Shown here piece by piece: positions 1 through 7,911 of a DNA stretch of 64,000 nucleotides. The notes below the pieces were generated by a model, which worked only from the letters and a program-made list of their open reading frames with translations, searched no databases and was not told the DNA's origin. The DNA is from Actinomycetota bacterium. GTDB lineage: Bacteria; Actinomycetota; Actinomycetes; S36-B12; GCA-2699445. Where the stretch lies: positions 62,001 through 126,000 of the forward strand of contig JAGQTY010000005.1 in NCBI GenBank assembly GCA_020438795.1, read 5' to 3'. The translations under genes and the position numbers were made by a program. Within the stretch, counting starts at the first letter, position 1, and each line of letters starts with the position of its first letter.

Positions 1-444
1 GGTCACTACACGGCCGAGGGTTCCATCCCGATCTTCCTCGGCCTTCGCGCAGCGGGCTGGCCGGGGGAATCCTCCATCGTCAGCTACGGCACGCTGCTGG
101 GTCTGCTGCTCTCGGTCCTGGTGCTCTACAACAAGGCGCTCAACGACATGGTGCATGCCGCACGGCTGGCCAACGGGCTGCCGAAGCTGCCTGACTCCGC
201 CGAGGTGGGCACCCCGACCCGGGCCAGGGTGCGCAACGTGCGTTCCCTGGTGCGGTTCTTCCCGTTCCAGCGGGCGTTCCACTCCGTGGAGCTGACCCTG
301 CTGGCCTTCCTGGCCTCGATCGGTGACGCGATCGCCGGCGACCTTATCGTCACCCGGATACTGCTGCTGGCGCTGGTGGTGCTCGCAGTACCAGCCATCA
401 TCGGTCACATCGTGGCGATCCTGACCTCGAAGAAGCTCCGCTGA
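1..444 (+). CDS. C-terminal part of an integral membrane protein, possibly CDP-alcohol phosphatidyltransferase-like
   Basis: The reading frame is already open at base 1, so the 5' end lies outside the window; 147 codons are visible before the TGA. It has about three hydrophobic segments: one near codons 35-45, one around 100-115 and one near 118-140. Between the first two is a soluble stretch with a basic patch (RARVRNVRSLVRFFPFQR), and the protein ends in a short basic tail (TSKKLR). The RFxPFxRAxxxxELTLL pattern resembles the C-terminal half of some actinobacterial CDP-alcohol phosphatidyltransferases, but the catalytic DG(x)2AR motif would be upstream and cannot be seen. Treat the family call as a guess; only a membrane protein C-terminus is certain. 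Confidence 0.55.
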   Translation, partial: GHYTAEGSIPIFLGLRAAGWPGESSIVSYGTLLGLLLSVLVLYNKALNDMVHAARLANGLPKLPDSAEVGTPTRARVRNVRSLVRFFPFQRAFHSVELTLLAFLASIGDAIAGDLIVTRILLLALVVLAVPAIIGHIVAILTSKKLR

Positions 445-498
445 ACGCAGGCCGATCCGGGAGCGGCCGCTCCGCAGAACCGTGGGCGATCACGGTGC

Positions 499-504
499 TA
501 TTCT
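499..504 (+). promoter_or_regulatory. Possible -10 box of the tRNA-Ser gene
   Basis: TATTCT lies 47 bases before the tRNA 5' end, in the only short gap between the preceding membrane gene and the tRNA. No convincing -35 hexamer is visible, so this is a tentative call. Confidence 0.3.
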
Positions 505-551
505 GAGTCAGTACCGGGTCCCGGTGAGCAAATCCTGGGAGCCGGTCCGGA

Positions 552-641
552 GGAGGCGTCGCATAGTTGGCCTAGTGCGCCCGCCTGCTAAGTGGGTTGG
601 GGACTCAAATCCCCTCGAGGGTTCGAATCCCTCCGCCTCCG
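552..641 (+). tRNA. tRNA-Ser (anticodon GCU)
   Basis: Full cloverleaf. The acceptor arm GGAGGCG (552-558) pairs with CGCCTCC (634-640), followed by discriminator G641. The five-pair anticodon stem encloses the loop CTGCTAA, giving anticodon GCT for AGC/AGU codons. A long variable arm (TGGGGACTC...TCCCC), the class II hallmark of tRNA-Ser, precedes the T arm GAGGG-TTCGAAT-CCCTC (617-633). The 3' CCA is not encoded (CTC follows), so it must be added by CCA nucleotidyltransferase. A weak ACAGGC...GCCTGT hairpin (653-672) follows. Confidence 0.95.
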
Positions 642-722
642 CTCTCTCGGCCACAGGCATCGATAAGCCTGTCCAGCCCGCACGATCCGGCCCCTGAATC
701 CTCACGCAGCGCGGGGTGGGCC

Positions 723-2591
723 TCACTCCGATTCAGGTGCCACCGCTGCCTTGGGGGCCTGGAATATCGCCATAGCCTCGTGCTGCGGTGTGCCGGGCGC
801 ATCATCCCCGTCAACAGGTACCGCGAATCTGATGGCCAGGACGAAGAGCAGGCCCGGTATGACCAGTGCGAAGGCAGCGGCCAACATACCCCGGCGAAGT
901 CCGTTGGCAGCGTCCTCGAGGTCCCCCGCCGCCAGCTGAGCGTCCGAATGGTTCTCCGCCTTGAGCGTCATCCCCAGCAGATAGATGCCGACCAGAGAGG
1001 TCAGCCCGGCGATCGCCCAGATGATGATCTTGATGGCGTCAAGCCCTGAAACCCAGAACACGTGATAGATCGACACGACCGCGAGCAGCAGCAACAGCAG
1101 AGCGCCGACCACCGCCGCCCCACGCATGGTTCTGGTGCGCAGTTTCGGCGCCGCGATCTCGGCCGGGACCTGGGCGGGCCGCTCGCTCGGGGCATTGCTC
1201 CGCCTTCGGCCGTACCAGAAGTAGATGACCAACCCCACGATCATCCACAGGAAGAACACCACCCAGGTGGTCCAGCGCAGCGAGACGATCAGGTAGATGC
1301 AGAAGAGCGTCCCGAGCACGGGGAACAACGGCAGCAACGGGACCTTGAAGGTCCGCTCGAGTTCAGGTCGCATGACCCACAGCGCGATCAGGCCGAAGTT
1401 CACGATGGCGAATGCCGCCAGGGTCCCGATACTGGTCGCCTCGGCGAGCTCACCCAGGGGCACCAGGCCCGAGACGATCGCGATGACCACACCCACGATG
1501 ATCGTGTTTGCCACTGGTGTACCGGTCTTACGGTTGACCTTGGTGAAGACCTTGGGCAACAGCCCGTCACGGCCCATCGCGAACAGGATCCGGGTCTGCC
1601 CGTACATCACCACCAGCACCACGCTGAAGATGCTGATGACCGCACCCAGGGCGATGATTGCAGGGGCCCAATCGGAACCGGTCACGTCACGGGCGATACC
1701 TGCCAGCACAGCCTCCGCGCCCTGGCCCTCGAAGCTCTCCCATGGACGGGCGCCGATGGCGGCCAGCGCCACCACCACGTAGAGCGCGGTGACGATGATC
1801 AGCGAGAAGATGATCGCCCGGGGCAGATCACGCTTGGCATTCTTGGCCTCCTCGCCGGCGGTCGAGGCGGCGTCGAAGCCGATGAACGAGAAGAACACCT
1901 GTCCGGCAGCCGCCGAGATACCTGCGAAACCCAGCGGGATGAAGGGCTCGAGGTTGTTCGGGTCGAAGGCCGTGAATGCCACCGCGCAGAAGAACAGCAG
2001 GATACCGATCTTCAGGAACACCATGATGGTGTTCACCGTGGCCGACTCGCTGGCGCCCCGCAGCAGCAGGAACATACAGGCCAGCACCACAATCATGGCC
2101 GGGATGTTGATCAGGCCGCCCTCACCGGGAGGTCCGGCGAAGGTCTCGGGTATCTGGACACCGAAGGTCAGGAGGAACTCGTTGAGATACTGGCCCCAGC
2201 CCACGGCGACCGCCGCCACCGAGACACCGTACTCCAGCATCAGGCACCAGCCGCAGATCCAGGCGACGAGCTCGCCCAGCGTTGCGTAGGCGTAGCTGTA
2301 CGACGAGCCGGAGACTGGGATCGACCCCGCCAGCTCTGCGTAGGAGAAGGCCGAGAAGGCACAGGTGATCGCGGCGAGCACGAACGACAGGATGACGGCC
2401 GGGCCCGCCAGGGGCACGGCTTCGCCGAGGATCACGAAGATGCCGGTGCCGACGATGCTGCCGACACTGAAGAAGGTCAGCGCCAGCAGCCCCATGCTGC
2501 GCTTGAGCTCCCCGCCCTCGCCCTCCTTCTTGAGGTGATCGGCGGGTTTGATCCGCATCAATTGCGTACCCAGGGACAGCTTGCTGGCCAT
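723..2591 (-). CDS. APC-superfamily amino-acid permease (cationic amino acid transporter type)
   Basis: A 622-residue polytopic membrane protein that probably imports cationic or other amino acids by proton symport. The N-terminal cytoplasmic segment (RIKPADHLKKEG) and first helix with G-SIVGTGIFVILG carry the APC/CAT substrate-binding glycine signature; the next region GPAVILSFVLAAITCAFSAFSYAELA is also typical. About 14 hydrophobic segments are visible, more than the 12 of a minimal APC protein, as in CAT-type carriers. I chose the ATG at 2591 because GGAGG sits 5 nt upstream; the frame continues upstream 35 codons without such a signal. The gene is divergent from the universal stress protein, and its promoter region holds an unusual dyad (2666-2689). 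Substrate is unknown. Confidence 0.85.
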   Translation of the reverse strand: MASKLSLGTQLMRIKPADHLKKEGEGGELKRSMGLLALTFFSVGSIVGTGIFVILGEAVPLAGPAVILSFVLAAITCAFSAFSYAELAGSIPVSGSSYSYAYATLGELVAWICGWCLMLEYGVSVAAVAVGWGQYLNEFLLTFGVQIPETFAGPPGEGGLINIPAMIVVLACMFLLLRGASESATVNTIMVFLKIGILLFFCAVAFTAFDPNNLEPFIPLGFAGISAAAGQVFFSFIGFDAASTAGEEAKNAKRDLPRAIIFSLIIVTALYVVVALAAIGARPWESFEGQGAEAVLAGIARDVTGSDWAPAIIALGAVISIFSVVLVVMYGQTRILFAMGRDGLLPKVFTKVNRKTGTPVANTIIVGVVIAIVSGLVPLGELAEATSIGTLAAFAIVNFGLIALWVMRPELERTFKVPLLPLFPVLGTLFCIYLIVSLRWTTWVVFFLWMIVGLVIYFWYGRRRSNAPSERPAQVPAEIAAPKLRTRTMRGAAVVGALLLLLLAVVSIYHVFWVSGLDAIKIIIWAIAGLTSLVGIYLLGMTLKAENHSDAQLAAGDLEDAANGLRRGMLAAAFALVIPGLLFVLAIRFAVPVDGDDAPGTPQHEAMAIFQAPKAAVAPESE

Positions 2592-2661
2592 GGCGACCTC
2601 CAGACTGCCGGGACAAGGCATGCGTACGACGTAAACCCTAACCATCACGACATGCTGAAGT

Positions 2662-2693
2662 GATGTTATGTGGGCGGAAACCCACATAAGTAA
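2662..2693 (-). promoter_or_regulatory. MerR-type promoter candidate: 9-bp perfect dyad inside a 19-bp -35/-10 spacer
   Basis: Read on the minus strand, TTACTT and TAACAT hexamers are separated by 19 bp. A perfect inverted repeat TTATGTGGG-N6-CCCACATAA (2666-2689) spans the spacer and touches both hexamers. Over-long 19-bp spacers filled by a dyad are characteristic of MerR-family-activated promoters. It would drive the permease (start 2591, leader about 70 nt). No MerR gene of that type lies nearby, so the regulator is unknown. Confidence 0.45.
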
Positions 2694-2706
2694 CAAGGCG
2701 GAAACC
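2673..2706 (+). repeat. Direct repeat GGCGGAAACC (two copies, 24 bp apart)
   Basis: GGCGGAAACC occurs at 2673-2682, inside the loop and right arm of the dyad, and again at 2697-2706. The second copy overlaps the expected -35 position of the universal stress protein promoter. The 24-bp period does not match whole helical turns of 10.5 bp exactly. Likely a protein binding element shared by the divergent genes, but unassigned. Confidence 0.5.
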
Positions 2707-2725
2707 TCACGCGGCCTCGCTGGGC

Positions 2726-2731
2726 TATGGT
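2726..2731 (+). promoter_or_regulatory. -10 box of a leaderless promoter for the universal stress protein
   Basis: TATGGT ends 6 nt before the GTG start at 2738, and no Shine-Dalgarno is present. Transcription would begin at or next to the start codon. Confidence 0.5.
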
Positions 2732-2737
2732 GAAGCT

Positions 2738-3619
2738 GTGCGAATCCTCATCGGTGTGACACCGGACGACCAGACCCGGGATGCTGTGGCGCTCGGCGCC
2801 GCGCTCTACCGGACCTTCGGTGGCGAGATTCTGCTCTCCCACATCTACGCGGCGTCCTTCGACTACCCGGGTATGGCACACGTCGACGTCGAGTGGACCA
2901 AATACCTCGAGGAGGATGCGGAACTGATCCTCTCTGACGCCCGCAAGACCATCGAGGAGGAACAGAACGTCCCGGTGACCGAAGAGATCGTCTACGGGCA
3001 CCGATCCAGTGGGGTCGGACTGTCCAAGGTGGCCGTGCAGAAGGACGTCGACATCATCGTCATCGGCACCGCATCGGGTGGCGCACAGGGCCGGTTCCAG
3101 GTCGGCTCGACGGCCGACCAGTTGCTGCACGGCGGGCAGCGCCCCGTCGCCATGGCCCCGGAGGGATACCGGGACATGTGCCCGGGAGAACTGGATCGTC
3201 TGGTCGTCGCCTGGCAGAGCTCGCGGGAGTGCCGTTCCGCACTGGCAGTGACCGCGGATTACGCACAGGCAGGCAACCTTCCGGTCACTCTGCTGTCGCT
3301 GGTCGTGAAGCACCGCCCGTACGGGCGCCGCAAGTCCAAGGTGAGCCAGGAGGCCCTCGACACATATGTCGCCGAGAAGACTGCCGACCTGCAGGCAATG
3401 CTGAGTGAGATGCCCGACGACATCAGCCGGGAGGCCGAGGTGATCGTGGGCGAGAATGTGCACAACGCTGTGCAGCGAAGGTCCTGGAGCGACGGCGAAC
3501 TGCTGGTCCTGACCTCGTCGCGGACGGCGCTGCTGCGTCGGGTCTTCCTGGGCGACGCCACCTACAAGCTGGTGCGGACGTCTCCGGTGCCGTCCGTCGT
3601 CCTGCCCCGCGGCACCTGA
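2738..3619 (+). CDS. Universal stress protein with two tandem UspA domains
   Basis: A 293-residue cytoplasmic protein of the length expected for tandem UspA domains. Domain 1 (about 1-145) starts with the beta strand RILIGVTPDD and ends with DIIVIGTASGGAQGRFQVGSTADQLLH, where the G-x2-G-x9-GS pattern is the ATP-binding loop of the UspA family. Domain 2 (about 150-290) is less conserved: its end (LLVLTSSRTALLRRVFLGDATYKLVRTSPVPSVVLP) keeps the fold but not the glycine-rich loop, so it may not bind nucleotide. Start is GTG 2738, 6 nt after a TATGGT box. Divergent from the amino-acid permease, with shared repeats between them. Role in stress adaptation is inferred from the family. Confidence 0.87.
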   Translation: MRILIGVTPDDQTRDAVALGAALYRTFGGEILLSHIYAASFDYPGMAHVDVEWTKYLEEDAELILSDARKTIEEEQNVPVTEEIVYGHRSSGVGLSKVAVQKDVDIIVIGTASGGAQGRFQVGSTADQLLHGGQRPVAMAPEGYRDMCPGELDRLVVAWQSSRECRSALAVTADYAQAGNLPVTLLSLVVKHRPYGRRKSKVSQEALDTYVAEKTADLQAMLSEMPDDISREAEVIVGENVHNAVQRRSWSDGELLVLTSSRTALLRRVFLGDATYKLVRTSPVPSVVLPRGT

Positions 3620-3644
3620 GCCGCGGCACCGATCCCGCTGAGGA

Positions 3645-3857
3645 TCAGGCCTCGTCCTCCATCCGGAATCCCAGTTTCATAGTGACCTGGAAGTGGTCGA
3701 CACCGTCCCGTACGTAGCCACGGATCTGCGTGACCTCGAACCAGTCGATGTGGCGGATTGACTTGGCAGCCCGCTCCAGGCCGTTGTGGACCGCCTGGTC
3801 TACCCCCTCGGGGCTGGTGCCGACAATCTCCGTGAGTCCGTACGTACGATCTGCCAT
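3645..3857 (-). CDS. Dodecin (flavin-binding small protein)
   Basis: A 70-residue protein of dodecin length. Dodecins assemble as hollow dodecamers that store or buffer flavins (FMN, riboflavin) in the cytoplasm. The N-terminal strand YGLTEIVGTSPEGVDQAVHNGLERA, the W of HIDWFEV that would stack on the isoalloxazine ring, and the Q in HFQVTMKLGF all match the family pattern. The ATG at 3857 has a strong GGAGG 7 nt upstream. It lies alone between the convergent universal stress gene and a 140-bp gap before the CrtO-like gene. Confidence 0.93.
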   Translation of the reverse strand: MADRTYGLTEIVGTSPEGVDQAVHNGLERAAKSIRHIDWFEVTQIRGYVRDGVDHFQVTMKLGFRMEDEA

Positions 3858-3998
3858 CTGGCCCTCCTAGCTGAACATCCACCACCGTAGTGACCTGAGC
3901 GCCCTGATGCGCTCCGAGGGACCCGACGGTCGTGGCCCAAGCGCCCCGGACCCTGACTCTCAGCAGTCAGCGATTGCTGGAAGGAGGACCTGCCCTTC

Positions 3999-4532
3999 TC
4001 AGCCGACGGCCTGCCGGTGTGTCTGCAGCACCCGGATCCGGTTGTACCGGAGTGTACCGATTGCCAGCCCGTTCACCACAACGGTGATTCCTGCGACGCC
4101 GGCGACGGCTCGTCTGTCCAGGAACAGGAGGTTCGGCAGCCAGGCGAGGTTGCTGACCCAGTGCACCCATTCCCCACGACGCAGCTCCACCACATAGTCG
4201 TTGACATCACGCTTGCGCCCAGGGTCGGGGAGAACGGACTTGGAACTGCCCCCGAACCACTGGCCGCCATCAGGCAGGATGCGCTTCCAGCGGGACACGC
4301 CTATTCGCTCGTAGAATCCCCGGGACTCGAACGGCAGCAGTCGCAGTGGACCCACATCGCGGCGTAGCCAGCGCGAAGGCCAATGCGGTGCCGTCAGCCC
4401 GATCAGTACGGACGCTCCGCCGACGAACAGCCCGCCCGCTGTGGCCTGGACCGCGAACCGTAGGAGTCCGGACCGGTTCCCGGAGTCGCCGGCCGGAATT
4501 CGCGAACCGACAAGGACCGGGCTCCCCGACAT
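3999..4532 (-). CDS. CrtO-like acyltransferase (glycosyl-4,4'-diaponeurosporenoate acyltransferase family)
   Basis: About 177 residues with a hydrophobic N-terminal helix (LLRFAVQATAGGLFVGGASVLIGL), a cytoplasmic core and two C-terminal hydrophobic segments. The core FESRGFYERIGVSRWKRILPDGG followed by the HW of GEWVHWVSNLAWLP and the terminal RYNRIRVLQ match my memory of CrtO, which adds a fatty acid to a glycosylated carotenoid acid in staphyloxanthin synthesis. The start ATG 4532 is 10 bp after the phosphofructokinase stop, so the two are probably co-transcribed; the start is uncertain because no clear Shine-Dalgarno precedes it. No carotenoid gene is present in the window, so the actual acceptor may be another glycolipid. 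Confidence 0.65.
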   Translation of the reverse strand: MSGSPVLVGSRIPAGDSGNRSGLLRFAVQATAGGLFVGGASVLIGLTAPHWPSRWLRRDVGPLRLLPFESRGFYERIGVSRWKRILPDGGQWFGGSSKSVLPDPGRKRDVNDYVVELRRGEWVHWVSNLAWLPNLLFLDRRAVAGVAGITVVVNGLAIGTLRYNRIRVLQTHRQAVG

Positions 4533-4542
4533 GACGGCTGCG

Positions 4543-5766
4543 TCAGCCCTCGACGACCGACGGCCCCTTGGGCTGTCCGATCTCGGCCAGCATGGTCTCG
4601 AAGGCAAGATCGTCGATGTTGAAGGGTTTGCCACCGGCGATCCTGTCGAACTCGATGGGACGCAGGATGTTGTTGTTGTCCTCGTCGTGCCCGATCACGC
4701 CGCCCCGGCCCGCCAGTGCGCACTCCACGGCGAGGTCGGTGCAGGACTTGATGAGCCGGAGATCGGCCGCGTTGGACGGAGCGCTGCGGGCGAAGTAGCC
4801 ACTCTTGAAGACCTGGACCTTCTCCGCACCCAGCATGTCAGCGAACTGCTGGCCGAACCAGGCGCCGGGATTCACCTTGTCGAGGCGGACGTGACCGAAT
4901 GCGTCTCGTGGCACTTCTTCTCCGCGCGATTCCATCTCAGCCACGATGGTCTCGACACCGGCACCCTCGGACAGGAAGAGGTTGACGTTGCCCAGCCGGT
5001 CCATCACTCGGGTGAGCCGATCGGCCTCGGCCGAGATGTCGAATCCCATCTCCGGGATGAAGATGCCATGGATGTCCCACTGATCACGATCCAGCCCGAT
5101 GTCGGCGACCCACGGAGATTTCACCAGCCAGTCGCGATAGACCATCGAGGTCTCCGCAGTGAGCCAGCCACAGTTGCGGCCCATGACTTCATGGACGATG
5201 AGCGAGCGGGGGTTCGCGGAATGCTCGGCGATCACGTTCTGAGCGAATCTGCTCCCCTGTTCGGCGGCCGTCCAGGCGCCCAGGGACTGCCTGATGGGGT
5301 AGACGTCATTGTCGATGGTCTTGGGCAGGCCCACGACCGTCAGCTCGTACCCTTCGCGACGCAGGTATGCCGCAAGGTCGGCGGCTGTGGTGTTGGTGTC
5401 GTCACCGCCGATGGTGTGCAGTACCTGAACGCCATCACGGGTGAGCTGCTCGGCGGCCACCTCGAGCGGATCCTGCCCGAGCTTGACCAGCCCCCGCTTC
5501 ACGCAGTCCTCCACATTCGTGAGCTTGACCCGTGAGTTTCCGATGGGACTGCCGCCGTAGAGGTGCAGCACGCCGGCGCGATCGCGAGTCTCCTGATCGA
5601 CCGGGATCGAATCACCCTGCAGCAGCCCCTTGTACCCGTCGCGATAGGCGATGAGTTCGATGTCCGGAGCGATCTCGGTGTAGCGCTCGATCAGTCCTCC
5701 CACCGAGGACGAGAGACAGGGCGCCAGTCCGCCCGCGGTCAACATAGCTACCTTGGTCACAGTCAT
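4543..5766 (-). CDS. pfp: Pyrophosphate--fructose-6-phosphate 1-phosphotransferase (PPi-PFK)
   Basis: A 407-residue glycolytic enzyme that reversibly phosphorylates fructose 6-phosphate using pyrophosphate. The GGLAPCLSSSVGG glycine loop, the phosphate-binding TIGGDDTN motif with the second Asp that marks PPi rather than ATP use, catalytic PKTIDNDV with the Lys typical of PPi enzymes, and the sugar-binding MGRNCGWL are all visible. The ATG at 5766 has no Shine-Dalgarno but lies 7 nt after a TAGCAT box, so the message is probably leaderless. It is followed at 10 bp by the CrtO-like gene. Being reversible, the enzyme can serve both glycolysis and gluconeogenesis. Confidence 0.93.
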   Translation of the reverse strand: MTVTKVAMLTAGGLAPCLSSSVGGLIERYTEIAPDIELIAYRDGYKGLLQGDSIPVDQETRDRAGVLHLYGGSPIGNSRVKLTNVEDCVKRGLVKLGQDPLEVAAEQLTRDGVQVLHTIGGDDTNTTAADLAAYLRREGYELTVVGLPKTIDNDVYPIRQSLGAWTAAEQGSRFAQNVIAEHSANPRSLIVHEVMGRNCGWLTAETSMVYRDWLVKSPWVADIGLDRDQWDIHGIFIPEMGFDISAEADRLTRVMDRLGNVNLFLSEGAGVETIVAEMESRGEEVPRDAFGHVRLDKVNPGAWFGQQFADMLGAEKVQVFKSGYFARSAPSNAADLRLIKSCTDLAVECALAGRGGVIGHDEDNNNILRPIEFDRIAGGKPFNIDDLAFETMLAEIGQPKGPSVVEG

Positions 5767-5773
5767 GGCGACA

Positions 5774-5779
5774 ATGCTA
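5774..5779 (-). promoter_or_regulatory. -10 box of a leaderless promoter for PPi-PFK
   Basis: TAGCAT on the minus strand ends 7 nt before the ATG at 5766, with no ribosome binding site between them. Confidence 0.5.
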
Positions 5780-5897
5780 TTGATTTCAGCGCCGCTCTGG
5801 TGACCTGATCGCACGACTGGGTGAGGCGGTCTCGTTCGTCCGCCCGCAAGTCAGGGCATGGGCGTCCACGCAGGACCACAGCCGCCGATCGCGCTGA

Positions 5898-6551
5898 TCA
5901 CTGCTGCAGCGTGCGGAAGTCCCGGGCTGAGACGGCCCTGTTGACGAGCCGGCCGTCAGGCAGCGGCACGCCCAGCGGCGTACCCGTGGAGTCGACGAAC
6001 AGCACAGAATGATCGGGGTCGGTCGCGAGGGTGAGCACGACCTGACCGAGCACCAGGAGTTGCTCCTGGCTGGGAAGGCTGTTGAATTCTTCGGTCAGCA
6101 CGACCACCGACTGGGTCTCCTCGTGCGGCACGGTCAGTCCGAGCGAGTTCGCTGTGGCAACCAGGGGCTCGTCCGGTACGACGGAATTGACGGCGGTCCG
6201 AAGCCCGAGGTCGAGCTCCGCCTGCGTGGGGCCGGCCTCCAGTACCTCCAGCTTGTCCTCCGCGGTCATGGGCCCGTCCACGGGTCGGTCCACTCTGACC
6301 AGTACGGCGTTGTCGACGAACCAGAGGTCCAGGAAGCGTGTGGCGGCGGATTCGGTCCTGGCGGGCTCGGGGGACTCGAGCTTGCTTCTGGCCTCCGAGG
6401 GCAACGCGCGAGGATCCGATTCCGAGGAGACGCCACAGGCGCTCAGCACCACGAGCACCAGGCCCGCGGCAATGCTCGCCCGTACTCCAGCCCGCGCGCA
6501 GCGCCGGGGCCAAGTGATCGTGCCGGTCGCACTGACCCGTTCGCGTTTCAT
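5898..6551 (-). CDS. GerMN-domain lipoprotein of a two-component operon
   Basis: A 217-residue exported lipoprotein. A basic N-terminus and hydrophobic helix end in the lipobox LSAC, with Cys near residue 39. After a linker (40-65) comes one GerMN-type alpha/beta domain (about 70-205), including LDLWFVDNAVLVRVDR and LVLGQVVLTLATDPDHSVLFVDSTGTPL. Third gene of an operon: only 4 bp separate it from the histidine kinase stop, and GAGGTG lies in the end of the kinase gene. The order regulator-kinase-GerMN lipoprotein recalls MtrA-MtrB-LpqB, in which LpqB modulates the kinase, but this protein lacks LpqB's large second domain. A role as sensor accessory or cell-wall sensor is inferred. Confidence 0.8.
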   Translation of the reverse strand: MKRERVSATGTITWPRRCARAGVRASIAAGLVLVVLSACGVSSESDPRALPSEARSKLESPEPARTESAATRFLDLWFVDNAVLVRVDRPVDGPMTAEDKLEVLEAGPTQAELDLGLRTAVNSVVPDEPLVATANSLGLTVPHEETQSVVVLTEEFNSLPSQEQLLVLGQVVLTLATDPDHSVLFVDSTGTPLGVPLPDGRLVNRAVSARDFRTLQQ

Positions 6552-6555
6552 CCCA

Positions 6556-7908
6556 CTACACCTCGTCCCTGTCGGCGGGCCGCATCAGCGAGACCACGAA
6601 CCGCGCCCCGAAGTACGGCGACTCGGTCACCGAGACCTCACCCCCGAGCAGGCGCACCTGCTCCCTCACGATGGCCAGTCCGAGGCCCGCCCCGTCCGGA
6701 CGAGTCACATCACCCCGGCTGAAGGGCTCGAAGATCTGGCGGGCCATGTCTTCGGGAACGCCGGGTCCGGCGTCGTCCACCATGAGACGGAAGGTCTCCG
6801 GCCCCTGTTCCACTGTGATCGCCTTCAGTCCCTCACCGTGCCGCTGCGCGTTCTCCACCAGGTTCGAGACGATCCGCTCGAAACGGCGCGGATCCGTGGC
6901 CAGGCGCACATCCTCACCCTGCCGCAGTGACGTATCAAGCCCCCGCGACGACAGCACATCATCGATGAGGCTGGACACGTCGATGACCTCGTTCTGCACG
7001 GTCTCGTCACCGCCGATCCGGCTGATCTCGAGCAGATCGAGCACCGTCGCGGAGAAGCGGCGTACCTGACGTGACAGCGCTTCGATCAGCGCCGCCTCCC
7101 GATCGGGCAACTGGTCGGACCGCTTCTCCAGCAGCTCGGCCGTACCGAGGATCCCGGTCAGCGGGGAGCGCAGCTCGTGCGAGACGTTGCCCGAGAACCG
7201 CCGCTCCCGTTCGATCCGCTCCTCGAGCGTGGATGCCATCTCGTTGAACGCCTGCGAGATCGCCGCCAGGTCCGGGTCCGAACCGATGGGGACCCGCGTT
7301 GCGAGTTCCCCTTCCGTGATCCGCTGCGCGCCGGTCTTCAGCTCGACCAGCGGGGCGAGCAGGCGGCGCCCGGCATAGCGGCCCACCGCACCCCCGACCA
7401 GGAATGCCCCAGCAGAGGCCAGGGCAAGTACCCAGCCGAGAACCTCGAGGGTCTGGTCGAGCTCGGAGAAGCTGAACACCTCTACGAAGACGGTGTCGGC
7501 CTCCAGTGGGATGGCCACCGCAAGGAAGGTCGACTTCTCGGCGGAGAACCGTTGCCAGGCTCCGCCCTGCTCAGCCTCCTCGAGCAGAGACGGGGGGAGA
7601 TCCAGCGGTGAGACGGTGACGCCGCTGGAGAACCATTCCCCATTCACCCTGATCAGCACCTGGGAGTCGGTCGCTGCGGGAATCGTTCCCAGAGCCGTGC
7701 TCGGATCGTTGGTGTCCTTGAGGGATGCGTCCACAACCCTCGACTCGATGAGCGCGCGGTTCAGTGCTGCCGCCTCGCGTTGCTGCACCAGATAGACCCG
7801 GACGAAGAAGTAGGTGGCCCCGGACAGCACGAGCGCCACCACCAGCGAGATCGCGCCGAACGCGATTGCCACTCTGGTGCTCAGCCCGGGGTTGAACCGC
7901 CACTTCAT
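6556..7908 (-). CDS. Sensor histidine kinase (MtrB-like architecture)
   Basis: A 450-residue membrane kinase. TM1 (about 12-35), an extracellular sensor region (36-150), TM2 (155-180), HAMP (182-232), a HisKA dimerisation helix with phospho-accepting His near residue 244 in GNVSHELRSPL, and a HATPase domain with N box LVENAQRHG, G1 DDAGPGVP, F box FEPFSRGD and G2 GAGLGLAIV. All catalytic elements are intact. The start ATG 7908 is 3 bp after the response-regulator stop, so the pair is translationally coupled. Its signal is unknown; the wall-facing lipoprotein downstream suggests an envelope cue. Confidence 0.92.
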   Translation of the reverse strand: MKWRFNPGLSTRVAIAFGAISLVVALVLSGATYFFVRVYLVQQREAAALNRALIESRVVDASLKDTNDPSTALGTIPAATDSQVLIRVNGEWFSSGVTVSPLDLPPSLLEEAEQGGAWQRFSAEKSTFLAVAIPLEADTVFVEVFSFSELDQTLEVLGWVLALASAGAFLVGGAVGRYAGRRLLAPLVELKTGAQRITEGELATRVPIGSDPDLAAISQAFNEMASTLEERIERERRFSGNVSHELRSPLTGILGTAELLEKRSDQLPDREAALIEALSRQVRRFSATVLDLLEISRIGGDETVQNEVIDVSSLIDDVLSSRGLDTSLRQGEDVRLATDPRRFERIVSNLVENAQRHGEGLKAITVEQGPETFRLMVDDAGPGVPEDMARQIFEPFSRGDVTRPDGAGLGLAIVREQVRLLGGEVSVTESPYFGARFVVSLMRPADRDEV

Positions 7909-7911
7909 GGA

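Noticed and set aside
1062-2663. A 533-codon plus-strand frame inside the permease
   Set aside because: Rich in His, Gln, Asp and Arg as expected for the complement of a GC-rich gene; the minus-strand permease is clear.
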